Shown here piece after piece: positions 11,160-22,063 of a stretch of DNA of 64,000 nucleotides. Below the pieces are notes generated by a model. It was not told the DNA's origin, made no database searches, and saw only the letters and a program-made list of their open reading frames with translations. Source of the DNA: Basidiobolus meristosporus CBS 931.73 (lineage: Eukaryota > Basidiobolomycota > Basidiobolomycetes > Basidiobolales > Basidiobolaceae); assembly GCA_002104905.1 (NCBI GenBank), contig MCFE01000149.1:89404-153403 (forward strand), in the 5' to 3' direction. Position 1 is the stretch's first letter, and every line of letters begins with the position of its first letter. Both the position numbers and the translations under genes were made by a program.

Positions 11160-12120
11160 TGTCCATAGCTTGAATAAAGCACCTATGGCCCCCTGCATAT
11201 TTATCTCTACAAACATGCACACCTGCTGCAATTGACATACTTCTATCACCTCAACTTGACAGGTTTTTATTGTAATACTGGCAAAGTTGGCATGTACCTT
11301 GTATTGCTGGTAACATATACATCCCAACACATATGCTTGGTTACCACCACTTTTGCCATGAATACCTCCTGAAAATCCGCAAAGAACTTTTTGGTCTTTA
11401 GCCAATATATTCCTCCTCCCAGCTGGATTTGAGTTCCCCTTACAGGTGTGCTCTGGCTCTTGTTTGTATAAATACATATTGAATGGTGTAGAAATTGGCC
11501 TGTGATTAAGTGAAACCCAGTATACTTTGGTAGAGCTTTCCTAAAGAAAATTAGTTGCTTATTACACCCAGCCCAACTTTGCATTACTTAACTGATTACC
11601 CTCATATTGGGGCTGCTTATCTTCTTAATCCCATAGGAATAGGTGACTCCATGAATACATTGGTCCTGAGTATTTTCTAACTCTTCCTGGCAGTCCTCTA
11701 TGCACCAACTCATTCATGAAGGACTTGAAGGTGATATTCTTGATGAAGTTGGGATATGGTATTACCTGCAACTAGATTTGTCTTCCTATCTCCCCACACA
11801 TTTGCTCCATAGGAAACTCCTAAAGGTGAAGCAAGGCCCAATACTCTCCACACACCAAGTACAATGGAGTAGAGTATGATACAATAGTGACAGAGATCTA
11901 TGTGCTCAGCTTTATGTCTGTAGTATAGCCGCTCAAATCCTGTGACAAACTCCTTGCACAAAAGCTGTAAATATACCAAGTTGGCATTGGTGATCCAGTT
12001 CTAGATAAGTATTCCTACAGTGTCCACATATGACTCCAAATGCTTCCAATGTACTCTCAATAGGCATGGCTTCAGAATGCCACTTGAATAAACACATATC
12101 CAGCTCATCCAGTCCATGTA
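11160..12120 (-). pseudogene. degenerate transposon-type ORF, family uncertain
   Basis: On the minus strand several frames together give a decayed protein. Readable pieces are DELDMCLFKWHSEAMPIEST (about 12,100-12,040), FVQGVCHR, and a segment resembling the MEQMCGEIGRQI motif (about 11,805) that recalls a 'mERxxGxLgRxI' motif of large uncharacterised transposon ORFs common in basidiomycetes. It continues to about 11,145. A related fragment lies in the opposite orientation at 13,092-13,375. I cannot name the superfamily (KDZ or CACTA-like are possibilities). Stops and frameshifts are frequent. Confidence 0.35.
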
Positions 12121-12769
12121 CTTTTATTGCTACATGTGCATATGAATGTTGATTGGAGCCTGTGAGAAGTGGTATAATAGTGGTCTCCTGATGGGATCTT
12201 GACAGTTGATCCAGATTGGATCCACCTGCAGGACCAAATTACTTTCCATAGTGTGTTTGAAAAAGAGGCAATAGCCAATTACAATGCACACAAATGTTGG
12301 AGGTGATAGAGTGTCTGGGATCAGAAAGTGAGAAAAATTGACAGAGAACCAATGAAAAGCCACTTTTTTATTGTGGTGATGAAAAATTTTGACTAAGTTG
12401 TTTACAAGAACTAGGGTGCAATTATTTTTTGATGGTTTTTGCATGGTGTCCTAACAGGATCAATACCTCTTTGTCATGGGACCTAATTTTGTGATGTCCT
12501 TGTGACAGGATCATCACAATTATTTTTCATAGGGCTTCTACACCTTTAAATAGGGAATTCATATAAATAAACACCAGAGCACACATAGAAGGGAGACCAG
12601 AATATAACATGGAGCAGAAATATACCGGCTTGGGACCTAAAAGTACTGTACAGATGTCTAAGAGGTGTTCAGGTTAAGAGTGGCAGCAACCAAGTATATG
12701 TATGTAGCATGTATATTTTGTATGTATAGATTTAAAAGTTGTAGAGGAATAGGGAGTTGAGCTTGTATT
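12121..12769. other. spacer, no recognisable gene
   Basis: AT-rich sequence. A minus-strand frame (12444-12130) has no recognised motif, and there is a short TATA/AATAAA-like stretch at about 12,550-12,575. It may be the upstream part of the decayed ORF at 11,160-12,120 or another LTR remnant. Confidence 0.35.
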
Positions 12770-13091
12770 AGACTTGTTCTTTTGGATTGTGCCACATTCA
12801 GCCATGAGTGCCAAATGATGCCATACTATGCCAGGGAGGCCAAGTGATCCTATTCTTGGCCACAGAGTGTGAAACATAGCTCTGCATGCTCATGCAATGC
12901 CGCCCCTGTGTTTCTCCTATTGTGTTGGAGAAAATCCATTTTTTGACCTTTTCTTTTAGGTCCATGTTGAGCAGGATGTGTAAGTGCACAAAAGGATTGA
13001 AGATATGCATCTGGTACTCAATACCCATGGCACTCTGAATCTAGCTCCTGTGGCTTGTAACATGTCAGAAAAATGCATGCCACTATCTTGG
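12770..13091. repeat. single arm of the foldback element
   Basis: The segment begins AGACTTGTTC after ATT and follows the left arm of the 9,228 foldback for about 322 bases, ending at CACTATCTTGG. The loop and second arm are absent. It shows that the foldback family has more than one member and that arms can be lost individually. Confidence 0.75.
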
Positions 13092-13375
13092 CTGACAAGT
13101 CAAGTTGCAGGTATTACCATATCCTAATATCATCAAGAAGATTACCTTTAAGTCTGTCATGGATGTAATGAGATGGCATATGGAGGACAGCCAGGAAGAG
13201 TTGGAAAATACTGAGGATAGATGTACACATGAAGATAGCTATGCCCATGGAATTAAGAAGCTAAGCAGTCCTAATGCATAGGTAATCAGTTAAGTAATGC
13301 AAAGTTGGGTTGGATACAACAAGCAACCAATTTTTATTAGGACAACTTTACCAAGGAATCCCAGGTTTCTCTTGG
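13092..13375 (+). pseudogene. fragment of the uncertain transposon ORF, opposite orientation
   Basis: This stretch is the approximate reverse complement of about 11,540-11,780 (shared phrases GTTGGGAT/TATGGTATTACC, GGACAGCCAGGAAGAGTT, CAGTTAAGTAATGCAAAGTT). It therefore belongs to the same decayed element as the minus-strand remnant at 11,160-12,120, separated from it by the foldback arm. Confidence 0.55.
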
Positions 13376-13424
13376 CCTTGAGCTGGCTTCTGTACTATGC
13401 AATAGAGAATTCACACAAACAAGA

Positions 13425-13655
13425 GCTAGAGTGCACCTATAACTCCAAAGAACACCAAGTCTAGCCTGCATAGCAAACCTACTCTGTTACCTTTATAGCC
13501 CAACTCAGCTATATACAAGACCAATATTAGACCAGAACCTCTCTGCTAATATTTCTGTCACTCTTGGCAATTGTAAAATTCTGTACTTAGTTGTCACTTA
13601 GGTTCAATTCAATCATTCAAGAGTTTTGTTAAACCTTTCTCTTGGATACAACAGT
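13425..13655. repeat. partial Ty3/gypsy LTR
   Basis: It aligns in inverted orientation with the first ~230 bp of the LTRs at 36,237, 39,567 and 41,410, sharing GAGTTTT, TCTCTTGGATACAACA and the CTCTGCTAATATTTCTG block. It ends at CAACA, the LTR edge, immediately before the Harbinger copy B transposase. The rest of that gypsy element is not present here. Confidence 0.75.
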
Positions 13656-14480
13656 GTGCACTAACAAGTATCTTAACTATCTTACCTATTCTGCTGCTTT
13701 CTCCTATATATGACTTTGCTCTGCTTTTACCTGCCAATATGTTGAATCTCTTTAGATATCCAAGTGTATGTTCCATCCTCATTGTGAAGTGATTAACTAT
13801 CTTATTGTTGAGCTTCTGCTTTCTATCAAGCACACCATTCCTTGGTTTCCTATAAGCTGTAATGCATCTCAACTCGGACAATCCTCTCCTATACCAGCCA
13901 AGTTTGCTGAGCATTTCTCCCCAGTACTGAATTCAGGATGATGCTCTACCCCAAGTGCTTTGTCATGCCTACTTCAGCAAATGGCCCACTAAACCACATG
14001 ATGTTACCCCTAATGCCAGGCAGGGTGTGAAATGTAACACAGAGTGCCTTGTACTTGCAAAGTAAAAGTTCCTCTGCCTTCTAGAAGGTCTACTAATCCT
14101 GACTGGGATGGTATCCTAAATTCTGCTGATATGGAACCTGTAGCTGAATACTCTGGGATATGTAAGTCTATTGGAGCTTCTGAGCCTTGTATTCCAAGCT
14201 TACTCTAAGTCATTCATGTGCTCTGCAAGGTGATTCTCCATTGCTACCAGCTGAGAATAAAAGTTTTGATGACTTTTGTTGTCATGGATGGTAGGGCAAA
14301 ACCTTTTGGGGCAATAGTTCTTGTAATAGCAGAGAAGATTAACATGGGATCTCCTTGAGTAGATTGGGGTAGATGGTCCACAGCACCTGGTAAAGATCTC
14401 CTTTGATATGTCAAAAGGATATTCAGTGATGGTGATGGGATGTATGATAAAAGACCATTCAGATGAGTAAGTGATATTAG
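13656..14480 (-). pseudogene. Harbinger transposase (DDE_Tnp_4), copy B
   Basis: Minus-strand homologue of copies A and C. The only sizeable intact frame (13914-13609) contains AYRKPRNGVLDRKQKLNNK and RMEHTLGYLKR, the region of the catalytic glutamate. The upstream part (13,915-14,480) matches copy A at DNA level but is broken by stops and small indels. The 3' end is cut by the gypsy LTR fragment at 13,655. Confidence 0.75.
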
Positions 14481-14699
14481 GATTGGTAGGTGATTGGGTA
14501 CATGTGAATCAAATCAATTTGGCACAATCAGCTTAATTGATCTGACTTTCCATGAATTATTATTGAATGTCCATCAATTGCCATGTATCTATCATTATGT
14601 TGCAAAAATCATCTTCAAACAATGGCTTGGTGATTTAATCACAAGTCTATTATAAAATAGGAAATCTGCAAGTGACATGATCTGATCTGTGCCAATGCA

Positions 14700-16095
14700 A
14701 TTGAAGATGCTTCCTGCATAATATATGGAAAATTCAATAATCTCATTAGATTTCATATATATTTCAAATAAGACCAGGTTGATGCCAGTATACTGCTGTA
14801 TAGGTACTCAAATTTGTCACTATGGCCCCTATGCCAAATCTCAACTCATCTTTAGTACAACCCAGACAAAACCCATCCCTCAGCTCACATGCATGGTCTG
14901 GACTGGAAAAGTTGATGTTAGATCTGTTCAAGCTCTTGTCCAATGATTTTAGTATGGCCCAAGTGTCTATGATGAGCCTTCATACAGATATTTGGGCACT
15001 ACGTATTAGTCCAACAGAGCTGGGTACCTCAGAGAGTTAACCAAGAGGAAAGAATCAGAATAGAAAGCTGTGGCATGAGCTCTACATCAAGTTGCCAGCA
15101 GATTTATGTAAGACAATATTTAACAAGACAAGTATTGAAATCAAGAATGAGCTCAGAGTGAAGGGATTTGCTGAGGAAGCCACACCAGAACAATTCTGTG
15201 AGAACTTGTATAGTACATGCCATATGTGTCCATTTGTATCTCAATGTTGGGAAGCAAGGAGATCTTGAATGAGTTCTTGCCTCAAATGACTAATGTATTA
15301 TGTGATGTGTTAGTAGAGCTAAGTGGCTTCCAAGAGCACAGGACTCATCAAGGCAACACATCCATAGTGACAGACAGAAGGTAAGTGAATACCTTGAGGA
15401 ATCAGAAAGTAAGCTTCAAGAGGAGGAATAAACACTGTAAGCAACTGTGTCTAGATTGTGCCAGCACACCATGCTGGGTTCCATACCATCCCTTGCAATG
15501 CTGGCACACTGGTGCACATCAGTCCAGTCCATGCCAACATCCTTTACAAGAGTGCACTGCATTGTGTTAACCTGCATTAGGTCAACATGCCCTAAGAAAA
15601 AAAATTGAGAAAAGGCCAGCAAAAAACCATAATAGTATCAGCTGAATTCCAAGTTTCTCAAAATTGACAACTCTCTATATCTCTGTTTTTAGTGATGGGC
15701 AGTCAAGCAAAGTTCTCCAGGAGGAGACTAGGCAAACTAACATCCATACCAAGTCTGGTAATTAGCTGCCCATAACTTTGCTCAAAAGTTGCATTTGAAA
15801 TTTTGAACCTGAAACACCAGCTGAATACCAGCAAAATACCATTAGAATACAAGCAGAATACCAGCTAAAAATCAGATGAATTTCAAGTTTGAAATTTTTC
15901 AAAGGGCATGCATGCTTCAGAACAAAACTACCAGAACTTGCCACACTGCTCATTTGAACACAAGTCCATTGGAGCAGGCCAAGTTGCATCAACATGTAGC
16001 ATTGCATCTGACTCAGCCAAGGGCCTTGCCAATGTGCCAAGTTATGCCAGTGCATACTAATACACCTGACCATCAGCAAGTTACTTCTGGTGAAC
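14700..16095 (+). pseudogene. degenerate second ORF linked to Harbinger copy B, interrupted by a MITE
   Basis: This aligns with 3,120-4,200 beside copy A. Readable frames include 14822-15040 (ending HTDIWALRISPTELGTSES) and the following KLWHELYIKLPADLCK block. A 317-bp MITE at 15,590-15,906 splits the homology exactly where copy A is continuous. Conservation of the same protein beside both transposase copies argues that it is part of the element. Function is unknown. Confidence 0.5.
15590..15906. mobile_element. MITE-like repeat, family 2, copy 1 (317 bp)
   Basis: It starts CCCTAAGAAAA and ends TTTTCAAAGGG, giving short imperfect inverted ends. Copy A (around 3,990-4,000) shows the empty site, and CATG occurs on both sides, a candidate 4-bp target duplication. 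A second copy lies at 16,771-17,800. It is non-coding. Confidence 0.6.
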
Positions 16096-16097
16096 CT

Positions 16098-16240
16098 ACC
16101 TTAACCTATTCTACATCTTTGTTATGCTAAGACCATGTAAAAGTATAAATACTACTTTTACATTCAATATATTATAAGTGAAAACCGCGTAATCTACTTG
16201 TTCTCCCAATCACTTCTAATATCTTCAAGACTCTTACAGC
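16098..16240 (+). repeat. 3' fragment of a copia LTR
   Basis: It matches the last ~140 bp of the 54,389 copia LTR: CCTTAACCTATTCTAC, the AAAAGTATAAATACTAC box and AAGACTCTTACA at the end. The 5' part is missing. Confidence 0.8.
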
Positions 16241-16664
16241 AGCTTGTGTATTGGTCAATGAGCCAATTGGGAGCTAACAGCTTCAGAATACTTTTAGACC
16301 AATCAACCACTGGCATAGGGCCCAATTGGAGCAATGGTTACCAAAATGGTGAGTATCAGTGTAGTGTATAGTGCAATATGCATTTATTTCTACTTACATT
16401 CAAGAAACATATCCCAATAGCAAATTTTACCTACCACAATAGTAGTCTCCAGTTGTGCACATCATGCAAATATTTCAAGTTGGTGCAATCATCTGTGCTA
16501 ATCTCATCATGTCAGATTGTGTCATAGTGTGCAAGATTGTCCCACATGGTGCAATATTGTCCAAATACAATCTTGCCTACTGGTACCTACAATATTGTGC
16601 CCAATTGCTCTTAACAACTACTAAGAGTGCCATGCACCCTGGCACAGTACAATGGAACAAGTCT
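16241..16664. mobile_element. MITE-like repeat, family 1, copy 2 (~424 bp)
   Basis: It aligns along its length with 5,864-6,267 and ends with GTACAATGGAACAAGTCT. It begins directly at the end of the copia LTR fragment. It is non-coding, probably Harbinger-mobilised, judged by its terminus. Confidence 0.55.
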
Positions 16665-17020
16665 CATGTTGACAGTGTGCCCACAGAAGGTAATAATGCA
16701 GACTCCTCAAGCTCTCAGTCAGGAAGGCAATTGAGAATCTGTGTGGAGCTGCAAGCTGACCATAATGCTCCCCTAAGAAAACAAATTGAGAAAAGGTCAG
16801 CAAACTACTATCATAGTATCAGCTGAATTCCAAGTTTCTCAAAATTGACAACTCTCACTATCTTTGTTCTGAGCTGATGGGCAGGCAAGCAAACAAGCTC
16901 TCCAGGAGGACACTAAGCAAACTGGCGTCCATCCCAAATTTGGTAATTAGCTGCCCATTACTTCCATCAAAAATTGCATTTGAAATTATGAACCCAAAGC
17001 ACCAGCTGAACACCGCAAAA

Positions 17021-17725
17021 TGTTGTAAGAGTCTTGGAGATATTGGAAGTGATTTGGGAGGACAAGTAGATTATGTGGTTTTCACTTTATGAATTGTTGA
17101 ATGTAAAAGTAGTATTTATACTTTTACATGGTCTTGGCATAGCAAACAGCTATAATAGGCTCAAGAAGGCCCCAAGAGCATGTGTGCAAAGTTTGGGGCT
17201 GTTTGAACAACTTTGAGAATTTTCATGTTCTGGGTGTTGTAAAAAATTTGTATTTCCACCTAAATATTCACCTAACTTAGTCACTTAGATCATCACCTTC
17301 AAATCCTAGAGAATACTGACCAAATTCCTTGTCGGGATTTACTTAGAATATTTTCACCAAAATGCCAGGTACCCAGAACATGAAAATTCTCAAAGTTGTC
17401 CAAACAGCCCCAAACTTTGCACACATGTTTTTGGGACCTTCCTTAACCTATTCTACGTGTTTGTAATGCCAAGACCAGGTAAAAGTATAAATACTACTTT
17501 TACATTCAATAAACCATTAAGTGAAAACCACATAATCTACTTGTTCTCCAAATCACTTCCAATATCTCCAAGACTCTTACAACACTGGGTACCTGGTATT
17601 TTGGTGAAAATAATCTGAGTGAATCCCAGCAAGGAATTTGGTCAGTATTCTCTAGGATTTGAAGGTAATGATCTAAGTGGCTAAGTTAGGTGAATATTTA
17701 GGTGGAATTACAAATTTTTATAACA
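17021..17725 (-). repeat. solo copia LTR (minus orientation), split by another solo LTR
   Basis: Starting TGTTGTAAGAGTC and ending TTATAACA, this is a complete copia LTR in reverse. It is flanked by CAAAA on both sides (17,016-17,020 and 17,726-17,730), a perfect 5-bp target duplication. A second solo LTR interrupts it at 17,235-17,584. Confidence 0.9.
17235..17584 (+). repeat. solo copia LTR (plus orientation) nested in the previous one
   Basis: This 350-bp LTR runs from TGTTGTAAAA to CTTACAACA. It is flanked by CTGGG at 17,230-17,234 and 17,585-17,589. It is closely similar to the 58,708 LTR. Confidence 0.92.
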
Positions 17726-18102
17726 CAAAATACCATTAGAATACCAGCAGAATAACAGCCAAAAATCAGATGAATTCTAAGTTTGAGATTTTTCATAGGG
17801 ATCAGGCATATGAGAATGTAGCAAACACATTACCTTTGGATGAAGACCAGCAGGTGACTGTTATAACATCACCACCACTCATATTAGCAAGTATGGTGTC
17901 AGCTCATACCAAAGCATTAATGAGGCAATTGGGTGCAGTGGCTGATAGGATAGATGCAATGGCCCAGAGAAATCAGGAAGTAGTCCAGAAACAGGATGAG
18001 TGGATAATACATGTAGAGCAATCAATATCCCAGGTAGAGAAAGCAGTATCTTTGCTGCAAAGTAGGAACTCATCAACTCATACAGGAAGCCATGGAGAAT
18101 AA

Positions 18103-18583
18103 CTTTGTTGTCCTAGTTTATTGTTCAAAAGAAGATATCATTGCAGATATATACACCAAAACATCAACTAGTGACACATTAATATTGTCAATCACAATTA
18201 GGGCTAGTTAAGGTGAGTATCTAGTTAAGCAGGAGTTTTGTAAATTTTGTAATTGCACCCAAATTTTCATGCAACTTGGTCTCTTGGATCATTGTATACA
18301 AATCTTGGAGAATATTGACCAAACTCCCTGCCAGGACTTACTTGAAATATTTTTACCAAACTATCTGGTACCCAGATCACAATTTCTCAAGGTTGTCTAA
18401 ACAGCCCCAACCTTTGAGCACATGTCTTTGGGCCCTTTCTAAGCATATTTTACCTGCTCATCTTGCTAAGACCATGTAAAAGTATAAACACCACTTTTAC
18501 AATTGATAAACAATCAAGTGACAACCACTTAATCTAATTGTTCTCCCAATCACTTCTAATATCTCCAACACTCTTACAACAGT
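18103..18583 (+). pseudogene. copia 3' remnant: end of pol plus LTR
   Basis: The first ~100 bases read like the end of a copia RNase H region (EDIIADIYTKTSTSD, compare MIADIFTKPLA at 58,611). The AAGCAGGAG tract (about 18,220) may be the polypurine tract. It is followed by a diverged LTR to about 18,583 ending CTCTTACAACA. The upstream element is lost. Confidence 0.75.
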
Positions 18584-18829
18584 CAAGCATAAGTCATGTG
18601 TCAGAAGTACCAGCATGGGTAATTGCCTATTATGAAGAGCACTACATATTGTAATCATATATTGAGTGAAAGATTGCTTATCTAATGAAATATGCAGGGG
18701 TGATGATGGTCCACCTAGGGGATAATCCAGATCAAATAAGATGAAAGAGATAGTACTAATATAAGTGTAGCATAGAGTAGGGAAGCAGAATATATGGTAA
18801 TGTGCACATTAATTAGTAGGTGGTATTAT

Positions 18830-19174
18830 TGTTGTGATTATTAAGTTGTCACCTAAATATTCATGCTAACTAAGTCACATAGATCAAATTCTTTGATTAG
18901 CATTCTGTCCTGACCAAATTTCTTGTTGGGACTTGGAAAATTTTCAACAAATTATTAGGTACCCAGATTAGGGACTTTCTCAAAGTTGTCCAAAAGACCC
19001 CACACTTGGCACACATATTCTTGGGACCTTCCTTAGTAAACTCTACATATTTGTTAGCTCTACTTTATCAAAAGTATAGATACCATACTTTTGATCAATA
19101 AATCCAAAAGTGAATAACATGTGAATCCTCTAATTCTCCCCATCACTTCCAATACTCCTCAGAATATTGCAACA
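18830..19174 (+). repeat. diverged solo copia LTR
   Basis: A 345-bp segment from TGTTGTGATT to TTGCAACA with the copia LTR order of motifs. It is flanked by ATTAT on both sides (18,825-18,829 and 19,175-19,179). It is older than the other LTRs judging from its many differences. Confidence 0.85.
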
Positions 19175-19179
19175 ATTAT

Positions 19180-20148
19180 GACCCTGGCTCAGTGGGGTGA
19201 GTGAGTGGGCATGTTATCACTGCTGATGCTATATGGTATCAGCATGGGATATCTAATGGAATGTCCATGATTTTCCAGCAGGTGATTAGTAAATGGATAG
19301 GTTCTGTTTGATTAACAATCATCAATGACTTGGCTGATAGTCAAGATACATTACAATCACACAGCAGGATTTTCTTGATGACCAGTGGACAAGAGATGAA
19401 CTACAAGCCAAGGCTCCTATGACCAGATCTGGGAGTAAGATATTAAAGGGTTGAGGGAAACTGCGGATATACAGCAGCTCACCAGGATACTGGGGTGAAG
19501 ATATGGTCATGGCCATGGCCACAGCAACCGCTTCCCAGTTGCTGTGCCCTAATGGCAAAACGACCAATCGGTGTTTTCCAAGCAAATCCGGACAGCAGGA
19601 ATGGCATTCCCATACGAATATGAAGCTCTACCAGGGCAGATGCTGTGGGTGCTCCGGTTGTCATTGTTGCAATTCCTCCTACATTGCATCGCTCGAATAC
19701 CCTTGCAACGTCCACCGGGTGCAGTGGTTCACATCATACATTTATTGCAAGGCAGAAATCAAAAGAGGAGATTATGTATCGGGCATTGAGAAGATGAACA
19801 CGACTCAACGGGGGAGGGAAAGGTGGTGAATGCAGGAGATAGGAAAAGAAACTGAAGCGGAAGTGGAAACATCAAGACAAAGAGAAAGAGAAAGAGAAAG
19901 AGAAAGAGAAACTGAGATGGAAAATGAAAGCGGGCACCGGATTCCGGATGAACCACCACATCCAAGGAATCCGCCCCAAAAGTCCGGTAAGTAAATCTGA
20001 AAGGGAGTCGAGTCCAAGTTCCCGAAAAATAAGTCCATTCCCTCACAGGTAGAGTCCCGTCGGGTAGCCGGGTCGAGGTAGAAAAAGAAAACCACGCGGT
20101 CCCAGGGAGATCTGGTGGGGTCCTTGCCGAACCCACGACGATCTCCGG
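19180..20148. other. transition from repeats to gene island; no supported gene
   Basis: CpG content rises from about 19,500. A (GAAAGA)-type microsatellite occupies roughly 19,879-19,910. Minus-strand frames at 19,715-19,479 and 20,136-19,759 lack recognisable domains, and the second is dominated by the microsatellite. This may contain the 3' UTR of the WTAP-like gene. Confidence 0.4.
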
Positions 20149-21237
20149 TCATTCCTCCAGCATGGTGTTATCCAGAGGGTCCGATTCGATGGAGGTGATG
20201 GCCGGGTGGTTCTTCTCACAATAGTCCACGTGGGCCTGGAGATTGAACACTCTGGACTGCAACGTCTCAACCTCCTCGTCCAAGTTGACGATCAACTGAT
20301 CCGATTCTAATCGCAAGAGGGTCAATCCACCGCGGGACCGAGGGGACACGACAATACGTACCTTTGATGTTTCCCTTCAGCTCGTCGATCAGCTTCTTCT
20401 GCATGGCGATCTCCAGTTCGTACTGAGCCACACGACCCTGACACAAGCGTTTCCCTAGCTCCTCGTTCTCATGCTGCAGACTACGGCACTTGGCCAGCAG
20501 ACGTTTTCCTGTCAAGCTAGGAGTTGGTTAGACCAGCGGGGCTCAGGGCCAGCCAAAGTTTACCCGGTCCCGGGTGGTACCTCGACGGGGTGAAGTTCAC
20601 CGCTTCCAGTTCCTCGGTGAGCTGCTTGATCTTGGCCTCTTTCTTTCCAAGCTCCTTCTTCATCAGAACGAACAACGCGTTGATGGCCGGGTCGAGGAGT
20701 TTCCTTCGCATGTCGTGGGTCTCCGGGTTCAAATTTTCGGCAAGCGTTTTCACTTCACCCTACAAAATCCGGTGCAACCAGTCAATATCCCGGTCGCTGA
20801 AGTTGGGGAGAGGGTCAGGGGTGCTTGGAAGTTTGCTTTACCAGGAGTAGCTGAATCTCCTCCTCTTTCTTGGCTACCTTGAGGCTGTCTCCAGCCCCTG
20901 GATCCACGTCCATGATGGAGAACGATTGCTCGGAGGGCTCTGTGGTTCCAGCGGTAACCTGGTCGGACGGTTGTTGTCCGGTCATTAGAGTCATACGCGG
21001 CTTTTGTTTCGGGTCCAGTTTTGGCCGCAAGTTTGGGGAAGATATAGGTGGTGGGCGATTCTTTACGTATTGGTCGAGTGTGGGGAGGCCGGCAGAAAAG
21101 TACGCGGCCAATCTAGTGAGTAAGGAGACGTGGCTCTTTAGCGACCTTCGATCTTTAGAGGTGGGGTTGGCGGGGGAAGCGGATCTGGTACTGCGATGGT
21201 GAGCGGGAAGCAGGGTCTGTTGCTTCGCTCGAGACAC
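20149..21237 (-). CDS. WTAP: WTAP/Mum2-family protein (m6A methyltransferase complex regulatory subunit)
   Basis: Four exons join in frame: 21237-20842, 20759-20564, 20508-20362 and 20306-20149 (introns 82, 55 and 55 bp, all GT...AG), giving 298 residues. The diagnostic WTAP core is split over exons 2-4: LLDPAINALFVLMKKEL, then ELEAVNFTP, GKRLLAKCRSLQHENEELGK, CQGRVAQYELEIAMQKK and NLDEEVETLQSRV. These follow the order of human WTAP and its yeast counterpart Mum2, and predict a long coiled coil. The N-terminal ~130 residues are low-complexity and lineage-specific. In other eukaryotes WTAP anchors the METTL3/METTL14 writer in the nucleus; that role here is inferred. The start is the first ATG of the longest frame. 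The protein lacks the long C-terminal tail of human WTAP. Confidence 0.85.
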
Positions 21238-22063
21238 ACTGTTTGGAACGTAACGAAGAGTACTTTTTCATTTGTGTGTCATGGATTAGTCGTGAATAAA
21301 ATCCATGAGATTCATTTGGATTCCTGACCAATACTGTTCGATCACTCATTTGCGCCCCTCTCAATTGGAAATCGATTCAAACCTGGTTACTATATGTTAT
21401 GCGCCCTATATTGGATACAGCTGTGCAACAACCGTGGGCTTTCTGGTATCGGCGCACCTGGAGCTCACCTCAGCATTCATACCCGTCGGATACCTAATCA
21501 CTCTGGTGTATGCAGGCTGGGGATGACTGCTTTGTGGCTGTCCCAAATTTTAACCCTACTTCAGTATATGCTCACCAAATCACAGTCGACTAGATACCTG
21601 TACGGCTCTGCAATCACTTGCGTGAGACTTCGTCCTAGCAAGGCTACCTTCCAACGCGCCAACCTCACGAACAACAGTCAGCAGTGATGGCCAATTCCAA
21701 CAGCAGTCAAGACTGGTGTGAGAACCTTTGGTGCAACGATTGGGCTGCACACCGGGTCAACCTTACCAGCGCTATTGCAACTTGCCTTGTGGTTTAATAA
21801 GCAACCCCTTGGGAGTCTATCTACACCTAGCCTTAGCTACCGAGTGGACACATGTCACTAGCAACTCGTCGAGTACGCTTTGAACTGGTAGAGGTTTATT
21901 AAACATATTTGGCAGTTTGGATATTTTAGGAGAGCGATAGCAGGATATGTTCAAGAGAAGCCAGGGGCCGATTAGAATATACTGGGCCAGGAACCACTGG
22001 GTCAATTATTCAACATCTATAATGGGGACAGGATGGCTGGGGGCCACACCAGGAAGCCATCCC
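21238..22063. other. intergenic region between WTAP-like and reductase genes
   Basis: No frame here carries a recognisable domain. It contains the promoter side of the WTAP-like gene and the 3' side of the reductase gene, which are transcribed in the same direction. Confidence 0.4.

Larger units (their letters stand above)
16771..17800. mobile_element. MITE-like repeat, family 2, copy 2, containing nested LTRs
   Basis: It starts CCCTAAGAAAA and ends TTTTCATAGGG. Subtracting the 710-bp LTR insertion (17,021-17,730) leaves about 320 bp that align with 15,590-15,906. Confidence 0.6.
16665..18110 (+). pseudogene. broken coiled-coil ORF split by a MITE and nested LTRs
   Basis: Flanking pieces 16,665-16,770 (VDSVPTEGNNADSSSSQSG) and 17,801-18,102 (HTKALMRQLGAVADRIDAMA then QRNQEVVQKQDE) read in one sense around a 1.03-kb insertion. 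The second piece has heptad-like hydrophobic spacing, suggesting a coiled coil. It resembles the N-terminal part of some retrotransposon Gag proteins, but no domain was recognised. A copia pol tail follows immediately at 18,103. It is interrupted and non-functional. Confidence 0.4.

Noticed and set aside
19479-19715. 78-residue minus-strand ORF near 19.6 kb
   Set aside because: It looks protein-like (Gly/Ala-rich) but ends are not supported by splice sites that join it to a domain. Left as intergenic.
19759-20136. 125-residue minus-strand ORF with an FLFLFLF run
   Set aside because: Translation of the GAAAGA microsatellite, and it overlaps the 3' end of the WTAP-like gene.
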